Assembly (NCBI GenBank): GCA_035542155.1
Contig: DATKLX010000055.1
Coordinates: 1 to 55,320 of the forward strand
DNA: 55,320 nt
Direction of reading: 5' to 3'
DNA from: DATKLX01 sp035542155
Lineage (GTDB): Bacteria > Chloroflexota > Anaerolineae > Anaerolineales > Anaerolineaceae
How positions within the stretch are numbered: position 1 is the stretch's first letter; each line of letters opens with the position of its first letter. Below are positions 41,881 to 49,432 of this stretch, one piece after another. The position numbers and the translations under genes were made by a program. The notes under the pieces are model-generated. The model had not been told where the DNA came from and ran no database searches. It was given only the letters and a program-made list of their open reading frames with translations.

Positions 41881-43161
41881 TTATTCCTCTCCAAAACACT
41901 GCGAAAGCAGCGTGTGGAGGCTGCGTTCCAGGGTGGTGTAGGAATAATACCGGCGGGCCAGGTTGTAATTGTATTCGGCGTTTTCCTCTCTGAGCGCCGG
42001 TTCTTCCAGCAATCTACGCGTATGCTCCACGGTCTGATCGGTGATGTAGCTGTCGAATTCGATCACCCGGAACCCTTTAGGTTTGATATCGATGTTGTAG
42101 ATCGAGTAGTTGTTGACCACAATGGGCCGGCGGTAGTAAATCGCTTCCAGAAAGGCGTTCCCAAAGCCTTCGATGTCCGAAGGGTAAGTCACCAGATCTG
42201 CCCAGGGATATACGTCCGCCAGGGTGTAGGTCTTTCGTCCATCCATGGTGAGCCCCCGCCTGGGCTGGATGAGCTTCTCCTCGAAATTCACCGGAGCGTT
42301 GATCAGCCGCGCATAGTCCCGCAGGTGGCGCTCGTAATCATACCCCTCGTCTCCTGAGGCGTGTGACACGACCAGCCGGGCTTTCCTGCCTAACAGGCGA
42401 ACCAGCTCGATCGCGTGCTCGATCCCCTTTCGCGGCACCACCCGCGTCGGCTGAAGAAAAAACAGCTCATCTGGTTGGACCTGCAGGTCGCTGCGCACGC
42501 TGTGGGTATATTCGTCTGGAGGGGTGGGGAGAATGTCGAAATCCATGACGTTGGGGATCAGCATGCTCGAGATGCCGGTGCGCAGGGCCAACTGGTTGGC
42601 ACCGGAGGAATTGATCACGACGTGGTGCACCGTTGGCAGGTGAGGCGGGAAGGCCATGTTGATGTAATCCCACACGCAGTTCACCAGGAAGCGCTTGCGT
42701 TCCCAGAAGAAATCGTGGTGGTGAGCGATCACCTGGATGCCGGTTTCGGCAATCAGCTCCGTCAGCGCCAGTCCCAGCGGAACGTTAAGCGGGATCGCCA
42801 GGGCGTTCTCCACTACCAACAGCTCCAGGCCAAAATCGTTGATAAATTTGTACAGCTCCCTCTTGAACATTTTTTTTAGCTGTTGGATCTCTTCGGTCAA
42901 ATCCGGCGGCCGCATTCGGTTGCTGTAGGCGATATCGTTGATTCTCTGGATAGTTGGGTGGCGGAAAAATACCTCAGGGACTATCCGGGAGCGGGTCACT
43001 TCCCATTCGCACTGGCCCGCGAAAAAGAAACACTCGCAGTTGAGGCGTTCCAGCACCTGGACCCATTTGATCGTTTCGAGCGAGACCCCGTCTGTGCCCT
43101 CGAAACGCGTGGACACCAGCCCCACCTTGCGTCGTAACTGGAAAAGTTTTGATCCTGGCAT
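41881..43161 (-). CDS. Glycosyltransferase family 4-like protein
   Basis: A 426-residue GT-B fold glycosyltransferase. The N-terminal domain has VGLVSTRFEGTDGVSLET (nucleotide-sugar enzymes often carry GGxxxxV here), and the C-terminal domain has PTRVVPRKGIEHAIELV and the ligand motif EGFGNAFLEAIYYRRPIVV, the EX7E signature of GT4 retaining enzymes. ATG at 43161 follows GAGGTGA. No membrane helix. It resembles mannosylglucosylglycerate/sucrose-phosphate-like single GTs in length, but the acceptor is not visible. It is coupled to the TauE-type permease, which may export an anionic product. Confidence 0.85.
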   Translation of the reverse strand: MPGSKLFQLRRKVGLVSTRFEGTDGVSLETIKWVQVLERLNCECFFFAGQCEWEVTRSRIVPEVFFRHPTIQRINDIAYSNRMRPPDLTEEIQQLKKMFKRELYKFINDFGLELLVVENALAIPLNVPLGLALTELIAETGIQVIAHHHDFFWERKRFLVNCVWDYINMAFPPHLPTVHHVVINSSGANQLALRTGISSMLIPNVMDFDILPTPPDEYTHSVRSDLQVQPDELFFLQPTRVVPRKGIEHAIELVRLLGRKARLVVSHASGDEGYDYERHLRDYARLINAPVNFEEKLIQPRRGLTMDGRKTYTLADVYPWADLVTYPSDIEGFGNAFLEAIYYRRPIVVNNYSIYNIDIKPKGFRVIEFDSYITDQTVEHTRRLLEEPALREENAEYNYNLARRYYSYTTLERSLHTLLSQCFGEE

Positions 43162-43355
43162 TGAATCACCTCACCCCATTACTTTTCGATTCAGAAAACG
43201 ACCATCGAAGCAATTGGTCCATTCCATGGATTTGACCGGGTCTGAGAATCGGGTTGCACCCTAATTCATCCACTATGTCTTCAAACGCGGATGGTTTATC
43301 GGCTTCAAGACGATCTGCCCGGATTGCGTGGCGGTCATTAAACACTGACAGCCCT

Positions 43356-43757
43356 TCAGACCAGGATCCTTTCGAGACTCACCTTTGGATGATGCCCAAA
43401 ATTGATCAGCAGGCCCACTCGCAAGCCGGTGGCCTTTAGCATGTTGAACACCTGGGCGCGGTGTTCGTCACTGGTTTCTTTCAGTGCTTTGACTTCAACG
43501 ATGATTTTCTCATAACAGATAAAATCCGGTTGGCATACCTGAGCGATTTTCACGCCTTTATACGCCAGCGGCAGCTCGACCTGGGCCTGAAAGGGGATAT
43601 TTCGCCACGTGAACTCCTTCAACAGGCACTCCTGGTAGACTGCTTTCAGAAAACCTGATCCCATCTCCCGGTAGACCTCGAGCGCGGCCCCCTGGATCGA
43701 ATAACATTCTTCCCGGCATAGAACTTTATCGCTGAGTTCATGTGTGTCACGGTTCAT
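43356..43757 (-). CDS. GxxExxY-family protein (PD-(D/E)XK-like) with altered motif
   Basis: A 133-residue protein of the GxxExxY family. IQGAALEVYREMGSGF and LLKEFTWRNIPFQAQVELPL are typical, and the nuclease-like core is QPDFICYEKIIVEVKAL (Asp, then Glu-x-Lys). The naming motif, usually GLLESVY or GFLEAVY, reads GFLKAVY, so Lys replaces Glu. The family's role is unproven; such genes are often accessory and laterally mobile. It has no clear operon partner; about 190 bases downstream and 300 upstream carry nothing I recognise. Confidence 0.85.
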   Translation of the reverse strand: MNRDTHELSDKVLCREECYSIQGAALEVYREMGSGFLKAVYQECLLKEFTWRNIPFQAQVELPLAYKGVKIAQVCQPDFICYEKIIVEVKALKETSDEHRAQVFNMLKATGLRVGLLINFGHHPKVSLERILV

Positions 43758-44058
43758 CTCATCTTCCCCCGTACTTGGCGGCGAATCTGCCCGGCGTGTT
43801 GGGAGATAGTCTTACCCCGCTCTGAAAGGATCGGCGTTTTTGTCTTCCAGGGGCAAGACGATTTCCCCGGGTTTAATTTGTTCTTTTTGGAACGATATCA
43901 ATTATAGATCAAATCTGTCTGGAGACAACCGCGAATTTGCCTGATTTTCCTTGAGAATTAACTCTAAATTAATAGCTGTTCAGACAAACCAGAGTTATTA
44001 TCCATTCAATTACGAACTTCCTTCCAACTTCATACTGTTTTATTACCGGAGCAACATT
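43758..44058. other. Intergenic stretch without recognised gene
   Basis: AT-rich in its right half. A weak hairpin pairs GTCTT (43842-43846) with AAGAC (43855-43859). Promoters for the two divergent genes must lie here, but no hexamer pair with good spacing was found. Confidence 0.5.
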
Positions 44059-44295
44059 ATGAAAAGCCATAATGGTAGTGTTGATTTCTCATTGCGCGTC
44101 TATACAGAAGAAAATTTCTTCGGACCAGCTGTAAAGGTGATCCAGAGCCTGTTCAACGGCGACATCCAGGAAGAGTGGATGCCCGTGGCCCTGGCTGTCC
44201 ACACTGTACTTTGTGATCCGGGAAATGGCCTCGTGGTGAAGTCCGCCCACATCGATTTCGCCGGGGTCTACGATGAGTGGGGTCAGTCCTTCTGA
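44059..44295 (+). CDS. Small hypothetical protein
   Basis: A 78-residue reading frame from ATG 44059, eight bases after CGGAG. It is soluble and acidic, with FSLRVYTEENFFGPAVKVIQSL, two aromatic runs and a C-terminal DFAGVYDEWG. No domain is recognised. The 3' end overlaps the convergent lipoprotein gene by 13 bases. Codon use looks like the neighbours, which favours a real gene, but there is no family evidence. Confidence 0.5.
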   Translation: MKSHNGSVDFSLRVYTEENFFGPAVKVIQSLFNGDIQEEWMPVALAVHTVLCDPGNGLVVKSAHIDFAGVYDEWGQSF

Positions 44296-45011
44296 GGTTT
44301 TTTTCTCTGGTCCAGCCAGCGTATGAACAGAGGCACAGCGATGCCGGTTACCGCGAGCCCCACCAGCCATTTCCAATCGAAGCGCCGGATAAGCCCAATC
44401 AGGGTTACCTTGACCTCGATATTCTTCTCATAGGATTTCTCCCGCCAGTATTCTTTACCTTCAAACTCCACCAGGCGGTAAACGCTCAGCGTCATGTCCT
44501 GTTTGCCTTCTTTTTTGGCCTGGACCAGCCACTTCCACTCGGTTGGTTCGCCCGTGCTGAGCAGTTGTTCGGGACTGTCGTGCAGGGGTTGGATGTTGAA
44601 TGCCTCGGGATCCGCGGATTTCAGCTCGGCTTTCATTCGTGGGGTGATGTTCACCGCCGATGTGATCACAGCCTGGTTTTCCGCTGCATTGATTTCCTTC
44701 GCCAGCTCTTCTTTGGTCAGAGTAGGGCTGATCAGCAAGTGGATGGTGGTAGTGTCCTCGAGATTCATCGCGCTCGGAGCATTGAAGGCCAGGTTTCCCT
44801 GAATGGTCTCCAGAAGCTGGTCGATTTCTTTGAGCTGGCCCACGATCGGGTTTTCCGTGGCCGCAGCGGCAGCGGTCGACCCGGGCTGAGGCGCGTAGGA
44901 TGTCGCCGCGCTGGCGCACCCCGCGCTGGCCATTGCGATGATGCTGTAACAAAGGAGGGCCATGCAGGTGATCCATTGACGATCTGTTTTTCGCTTGCTG
45001 TCGGGTTTCAT
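44283..45011 (-). CDS. Lipoprotein with C-terminal membrane helix
   Basis: A 242-residue protein anchored at both ends: a signal with lipobox SAGC (Cys32) and a C-terminal membrane helix (WLVGLAVTGIAVPLFIRWL) followed by a basic tail. The exposed part contains a helical stretch (VGQLKEIDQLLETI) and a mixed domain with LEDTTTIHLLISPTLTKEEL and WKWLVQAKKEGKQDMTLSVYRLVEF. I recall similar proteins annotated only as hypothetical. It may tether or sense something at the outer membrane face. It is followed by a convergent small gene and preceded by another C-terminally anchored frame at 45104. Confidence 0.75.
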   Translation of the reverse strand: MKPDSKRKTDRQWITCMALLCYSIIAMASAGCASAATSYAPQPGSTAAAAATENPIVGQLKEIDQLLETIQGNLAFNAPSAMNLEDTTTIHLLISPTLTKEELAKEINAAENQAVITSAVNITPRMKAELKSADPEAFNIQPLHDSPEQLLSTGEPTEWKWLVQAKKEGKQDMTLSVYRLVEFEGKEYWREKSYEKNIEVKVTLIGLIRRFDWKWLVGLAVTGIAVPLFIRWLDQRKKPQKD

Positions 45012-45103
45012 GAGAAGTCCTGGTGAGGGATTTTGCTAACAGGTAATCCCATTATACAGAAAACCCCTCTAACCAGATTGGATCACTTTTCCTGTTCCTG
45101 ACT

Positions 45104-45508
45104 TCAATTGGATGGGCCAGCCTTCCGGTTTTTTAGCACCCCGCGTACGATCGCCAGGATCAAGCCCCCGAGCAGGATGAACGGCCCAAGCAGCACAATA
45201 ACCCAGATCAACAGGTCTGCGATCATCTGGCCGTTGCCTACCGGGGCAAATGCCACCTGGCCTGCCTGCCCCGGGCTGGTGTTGAGTGATTCCCCCACTC
45301 CACTGGTTGGGGCAGACGCCGGTGCCTCGGTCGGGGCGGGAGCAGCGGGTTTTTCAAATACCGGTGGATACGCCGGCGCAGCAGCCGCGGCCGATGCGGG
45401 TGCTTCCGTTGCTGCCGTTGGGACTTGATATCCCCCTGACAGCTTGTTGACAATATCCGTCAGCGCGAATGATCCGGAAGCTGTCGTAAAATCGCCAATA
45501 TCAAAATC
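45104..45508 (-). pseudogene. C-terminally anchored protein with missing 5' end (remnant or frameshifted)
   Basis: The minus-strand frame is open from the in-frame TGA at 45511-45509 down to the stop at 45104, 134 residues, but no ATG, TTG or early GTG begins it; the first ordinary start is GTG at 45298, giving only 64 residues. The part before that GTG is clearly protein-like (DFTTASGSFALTDIVNKLSG, then an Ala/Pro/Thr spacer typical of the surface proteins in this window). The C-terminus has a membrane helix (LLIWVIVLLGPFILLGGLIL) and basic tail. It looks like the end of a truncated or frameshifted surface protein; the 64-residue version could still be made. Confidence 0.5.
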
Positions 45509-45513
45509 TCATA

Positions 45514-45542
45514 TTGAAAGTGGAACTGCAGCGTGCCATAAT
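45514..45542 (+). promoter_or_regulatory. Promoter of the cytidylate-kinase-like gene
   Basis: TTGAAA (45514-45519), exactly 17 bases, CATAAT (45537-45542). A start near 45549 gives a leader of about 60 nt. It abuts the truncated end of the minus-strand frame. Confidence 0.7.
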
Positions 45543-45610
45543 AAGAATAAGGGGGGAAGAATGGGTTTCGGTCGGTAAGCGGGTTGGTTGATGGACAATC
45601 GGAGGTTCCT

Positions 45611-46291
45611 ATGGCTGTAATCACCATTTCACGCCAGTATGGATCGGGGGGAGATGAGATTGCTGAAAGAGTTAGCCAGATCCTCGGCTATCGTTATTTT
45701 GACCGCTGCGACATCGTTCGCGCTGCTGGTGAGGCAGGCTTATCTGAGGAGGAGATTAGCAGTTACAGCCGATATTCGGAAGAGAGCTTTAAGTTCAAGA
45801 AATTCGTCGACTATCTTTTGCGCCGGGCTCATAATATCTCTCCAGCGGAAGTTGCCGTTGCCCCTCACCCGGAAGAACGGTTCTTCAACGAAACCTCGGC
45901 CCTGTCTCTCTCCGAGAAGGCGATCCTGGCTGCTTACCAGGCCGGCAATTATGTAATTGTGGGCCGGGGTGGGCAGGTAATCCTCAAAGATCGGGCCAAC
46001 GTTCTCCACCTGCGGATTGAGGCTCCGCTGGAACTCCGCGTTCATCACGTACACCACCTCTTGCGCAAAGAAAGGGAGGCATATTATCCTGATTCGCAAG
46101 TACGTCGCTCTCCGAATGATCTGATTCATGAGAAAGACACTGCTTCAGCGGATTACGTGCGCCGAAACTTCGGCTGTGACTGGTCTGATCCAGTTCTATA
46201 TCACGCTGTGCTCAACACGGGTAAACTGAGCATCGAGCAGGCTGCCGATTTAATTGTCCGGATGGTAAACCTGCTCTATCCCGAAACCTGA
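45611..46291 (+). CDS. Cytidylate-kinase-like P-loop protein
   Basis: A 226-residue protein of the cytidylate kinase-like family (Cytidylate_kin2 type). It begins MAVITISRQYGSGGDEIAERV, where SRQYGSGGDEIA is the modified P-loop, and has YFDRCDIV, VIVGRGGQVIL and LRIEAPLELRVHHV. ATG at 45611 follows TCGGAGG; a start 27 bases upstream is less likely. Members are found beside tRNA/rRNA or envelope genes and their true substrate is not established; true CMP kinase motifs are not complete. The 3' end overlaps the convergent LURP-like gene by 16 bases. Confidence 0.85.
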   Translation: MAVITISRQYGSGGDEIAERVSQILGYRYFDRCDIVRAAGEAGLSEEEISSYSRYSEESFKFKKFVDYLLRRAHNISPAEVAVAPHPEERFFNETSALSLSEKAILAAYQAGNYVIVGRGGQVILKDRANVLHLRIEAPLELRVHHVHHLLRKEREAYYPDSQVRRSPNDLIHEKDTASADYVRRNFGCDWSDPVLYHAVLNTGKLSIEQAADLIVRMVNLLYPET

Positions 46292-46782
46292 TCCCCGTCG
46301 GCTTTCTCCCGCATCTCGAGGATTTCGTCGATCACCACCGCGCAGGCCAGGATCAGAACCTGGTCCTCGTCGTCCGCGATTTCGATCCCATACGAATCGG
46401 TCAGAGAGATCCAGGCCTTGCTCACGTGCGCGACTCTTCGCCCACCCTGCTCGATATCATATTCATGGTGAAAGAGGTTCCCATGGACTTCAAGGTCTGG
46501 CCCTCCAGTTACGTCGATCTTCATCCGGTCGGTCAGGGTCAGCAGCCGCATTGAAATGTGCGCTTTGATCCCGCGCGCGGTGTGGATCTCAAAAGTCGGC
46601 GTCAGGGCGATCAGCTCCTGGTGAATGGCGGCAACCTCGTTTCGATCCATATCCTTGATTGTCAGCCGCCGTCCGATGCTGATCGCTGCCCCATCCACGA
46701 AATAAACATGATGGCCGGTTTCGTCCGTGATCCACGAGTCGCCGCCGATGCTGAATAGCTTGTTTCTCAACACATATCTCAA
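46276..46782 (-). CDS. LURP-one-related (LOR/Tubby-like fold) protein
   Basis: A 168-residue protein. TTG at 46782 is chosen for AGAGGGTGA upstream; longer readings run into the preceding gene. The opening LRYVLRNKLFSIGGDSWITDETG and YFVDGAAISIGRRLTIKDM are the classic start of bacterial LURP-one-related proteins, which form a 12-strand barrel around a central helix, like Tubby and scramblases. The last helix is QVLILACAVVIDEI. The biochemical role is unknown, with membrane lipid contact suspected for the fold. It lies 14 bases behind the CxxCH/DNRLRE gene. Confidence 0.85.
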   Translation of the reverse strand: MRYVLRNKLFSIGGDSWITDETGHHVYFVDGAAISIGRRLTIKDMDRNEVAAIHQELIALTPTFEIHTARGIKAHISMRLLTLTDRMKIDVTGGPDLEVHGNLFHHEYDIEQGGRRVAHVSKAWISLTDSYGIEIADDEDQVLILACAVVIDEILEMREKADGDQVSG

Positions 46783-46796
46783 TTTTTCACCCTCTG

Positions 46797-48107
46797 CTAT
46801 TGGCTCATGATGAACACCAGTTGGGGGGCATGGCCGCCTGATTCGCGCGTAGCGATTTTCAATAACCCTTCCGCCGACCGGGTAGTGATCATCAGATCCC
46901 ACAGGCCGGCGCTGTTGATGTAGCGGGTGACATCAATCGCGATCCAGTATCCATGCTGACGCTCGCTTTCATTTCCTATTGAGCGTGTGCGGAAAAGGGT
47001 TTTACCCGAGCCTGGGGCATTGGTGAAATTCATCCCCATCTCGCTCCAGGAGTGGTCTTCGATTGAGCTTACGGTAAGGGAGCCCTCCGTTTCTCCATTC
47101 ATGTACAGACGGAGAACGATCTTATGGATCGGCTTTCCGGCCATGCTGGAGAGGTCGAAGCGGATAAAGGAAGCCATGTACGGGCGGCGGGCGACCAGCA
47201 TCACAGTTTTGCCGCCATAATTACTGTTCGGGTTTTTCTGGTTTACATAGGTATCGGCGATTGCTGGCAGGATCACTCTTCCCGGCGATTGGGTCGGGCC
47301 AGGTTTCTGTGGGTCTCCGGTTGGAGAGGCTTGCGCCGTGGGGGTTGCCGGAACCTGGCTCGGAGTCCACGTGCTAGTCGGCGAAGGTTTTGTTGCGGTG
47401 GGCGGGACCTGGCTCGGGGTCGGCGTGTGGGTCGGCGAAGGCATTGTCGCGGTGGGCGGGACCTGGCTCGGGGTCGGTGTATTGGTCGGCGAAGGTTTTG
47501 TCGCGGTGGGTGGAACCTGGCTCGGAGTCGGTGTATTGGTCGGCGAAGGTTTTGTCGCGGTGGGCGGAACCTGGCTCGGAGTCGACGTGTAGATTGGCGG
47601 GGGGTATGGCGCGGTCGTTGGTGTCTGGTTCGGAACTACCGTGTCGATTGGCGGGGGATACGGCGCTTCCGTGTTGGTCGCGGCAGGGTCCATCGCCATG
47701 GATGAGATCTGCTTCCGGGTAGCCGTCGGCTGGACCGGGTGGCTGCTCGCATCGCCAGGGAAGGTCCGCGCCAGGATCTCCTGGAAGTTAGTAAACCCAT
47801 CCCCATCCGAGTCGAGCGACTCGATCGCCCCGAAGGCTGCGGCATTATCCCCATGGCTCTTGAAAGCAGAACCGTAGGCATTGATAACCGGGAAGTTGCT
47901 GGCATGGCACAGGTCGCAGGAATCTAATGAGGTATTGGTAATTGATGGATATCTTTGTTCTGCTTGAGTCAGATATATGCTGATTGCTTGCACTTTAGAT
48001 GGCTGGATCGCTATGAGCAGTCCCCCCAGGATCAACATCGTTGCGGTGATCCACAGCCCCCTGATAAGCAAGTTCGCTTTGGACCGTTTGTTTTTTAAAA
48101 AATTCAT
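46797..48107 (-). CDS. Secreted CxxCH protein with Pro/Thr tandem repeats and DNRLRE domain
   Basis: A 436-residue exported protein. ATG at 48107 follows AGGAGAACC, and the signal ends near KVQA. Residues about 45-130 have one heme-type motif CDLCH (64-68) and a calcium-loop-like DSDGDGFTNFQEIL. Residues about 140-290 are low complexity, with an 18-residue unit TPSQVPPTATKPSPT repeated about four and a half times (DNA period 54 bp). The C-terminus (about 295-436) matches DNRLRE-type carbohydrate/adhesion domains (ADTYVNQKNPNSNYGG, RFDLSSMAG). A single CxxCH with Ca-loop may be a monoheme or a structural Cys site. Likely a surface protein. Confidence 0.8.
   Translation of the reverse strand: MNFLKNKRSKANLLIRGLWITATMLILGGLLIAIQPSKVQAISIYLTQAEQRYPSITNTSLDSCDLCHASNFPVINAYGSAFKSHGDNAAAFGAIESLDSDGDGFTNFQEILARTFPGDASSHPVQPTATRKQISSMAMDPAATNTEAPYPPPIDTVVPNQTPTTAPYPPPIYTSTPSQVPPTATKPSPTNTPTPSQVPPTATKPSPTNTPTPSQVPPTATMPSPTHTPTPSQVPPTATKPSPTSTWTPSQVPATPTAQASPTGDPQKPGPTQSPGRVILPAIADTYVNQKNPNSNYGGKTVMLVARRPYMASFIRFDLSSMAGKPIHKIVLRLYMNGETEGSLTVSSIEDHSWSEMGMNFTNAPGSGKTLFRTRSIGNESERQHGYWIAIDVTRYINSAGLWDLMITTRSAEGLLKIATRESGGHAPQLVFIMSQ
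47353..47590. repeat. 54-bp in-gene tandem repeat
   Basis: ACCTGGCTCGG recurs at 47353, 47407, 47461, 47515 and 47569, always 54 bases apart, about 4.4 copies with few mismatches. The repeat codes for the Pro/Thr linker of the secreted CxxCH protein. Confidence 0.9.
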
Positions 48108-48160
48108 TTCGGTTCTCCTGATCAATAAGACAATTCCACACAAGCAATCCAGGGATCCGG

Positions 48161-48193
48161 GAAAATCAAAACCAGGAAGTTGCCTCCCTGGTT
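48161..48193 (-). terminator. Intrinsic terminator behind chrA
   Basis: On the minus strand AACCAGGGA (48193-48185) pairs with TTCCTGGTT (48178-48170), one G-T pair, followed by TTGATTTTC. It would end transcription from the HD-GYP/chrA genes. Confidence 0.65.
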
Positions 48194-48270
48194 ATGGTTA
48201 CTTTAGCATACCTGTCAATGGTTCGGGTTAACGGAACTGTTAGGAAATGTCACTTCATTAACATGAAAAT

Positions 48271-49425
48271 TTATAAATTTAGTAGCATTCGGCCCAGCCC
48301 GATGACCGCTCCACCCAGCACCAGCCAGTTGGAATTGACCTGGAACCGTACCAGAAGCGCCAGTGCGACCAGTGCTACTGCCACGCTTAACGGGTCGACC
48401 AGCGAAGCCCGGCCAAGCTCCACGGTTACCCCAGCCATCAATCCCAACGAGGCGATGATCACCCCGTCCAGGAGCCCGCTGACCCAGACCGATCCGCGGA
48501 GTTTGGGGATCAATGGGTTGCTGGCAGCCACAAATACGAACGAAGGTAAGAAAATTCCCAGGGTAGCCAGCAGCGCGCCTGGCGTGCCACCCAGCAGATA
48601 ACCAATAAAAGTGGCCGTGGTGAACACCGGTCCGGGAGTAATCTGGCCAACCGCAATCGCGTCGATCAACTGCTGGTCGCTCAGCCAACCCAGCCGGTTG
48701 ACAAAGTCTGCTCGCAAAAAGGCCAGGAGCACGTAACCGCTCCCGTACAGTACCGCGCCGATTTTCAGGAAAGTGAGGAACAGCACACCCAGTTGGAACG
48801 GTACGCCAGCCTGCAGCGCTTCTGGCAGCGGAAACGCCAGATAAGGAGCCAGGGTGAGGGTCGATTTTGGGGTGAGCTCGCGCAGCCGTTTCAAATTCGT
48901 CCCGACCATCACGACCAGCCCGCCCGCCAGGAGCAGCCCAAGCTCGTTTACCTGCAGGAAATATAGCCCGAATACGGCCAGGCCGACCACCGCAGTCAGA
49001 GGACCCTTGATTGCTTTTTTGCCCAGGTCCCACAATGCCTTGAGGATGATTGCTATAATAACAGGCTTCACCCCATACAGCAGCCAGGTTGCCTGCGGCG
49101 TCGAACCGTAGCGCGTGTACAGCCAGGCCAAACCCAGCACGATCAGCATCGCCGGAAAGATAAAACAGGCGCCGCCTAGGATCAACCCTGCCCAGCCGGC
49201 CCGCTCGTAACCGATGTGGATGGCCATTTCGGTCGAATTTGGCCCGGGAATCAGATTGGTCGCCCCGAGCAGGTCAAGAAACTTTTCCTCGCTGAGCCAT
49301 TTGCGGCGTTTGACCACTTCGGTGTGCATCATGGCGATATGCGCCGCCGGGCCCCCGAAGGCAGTGAGTCCAAGCTTAAAAAAAAGGCCCATCACCTCAC
49401 CGATCCGGGTCTGTCGATCGTCCAT
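48271..49425 (-). CDS. chrA: Chromate transporter (ChrA, CHR family)
   Basis: A 384-residue membrane protein with two homologous halves, about ten helices. Each half has the CHR signature: FFKLGLTAFGGPAAHIA with NLIPGPNSTEMAIHIGY in the first, and FLKIGAVLYGSGYVLLAFL with GQITPGPVFTTATFIGYLLGG in the second. The family exports chromate, perhaps by anion exchange, and often has other roles in bacteria without chromium stress. ATG at 49425 lies seven bases after the HD-GYP stop without a good ribosome site; TATAAT sits six bases before the ATG, so a leaderless internal message is possible. Confidence 0.92.
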   Translation of the reverse strand: MDDRQTRIGEVMGLFFKLGLTAFGGPAAHIAMMHTEVVKRRKWLSEEKFLDLLGATNLIPGPNSTEMAIHIGYERAGWAGLILGGACFIFPAMLIVLGLAWLYTRYGSTPQATWLLYGVKPVIIAIILKALWDLGKKAIKGPLTAVVGLAVFGLYFLQVNELGLLLAGGLVVMVGTNLKRLRELTPKSTLTLAPYLAFPLPEALQAGVPFQLGVLFLTFLKIGAVLYGSGYVLLAFLRADFVNRLGWLSDQQLIDAIAVGQITPGPVFTTATFIGYLLGGTPGALLATLGIFLPSFVFVAASNPLIPKLRGSVWVSGLLDGVIIASLGLMAGVTVELGRASLVDPLSVAVALVALALLVRFQVNSNWLVLGGAVIGLGRMLLNL

Positions 49426-49432
49426 GGATTGA

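Noticed and set aside
43356..43757. Defense island or mobile element around the GxxExxY gene
   Set aside because: Only one such gene is seen, with no integrase, transposase, restriction or toxin-antitoxin genes around it.
47124..47705. Plus-strand frames with repeated WLGVGVLVGEG-like units
   Set aside because: They are the other-strand translation of the 54-bp linker repeat; the minus frame has signal peptide, CxxCH and DNRLRE parts.
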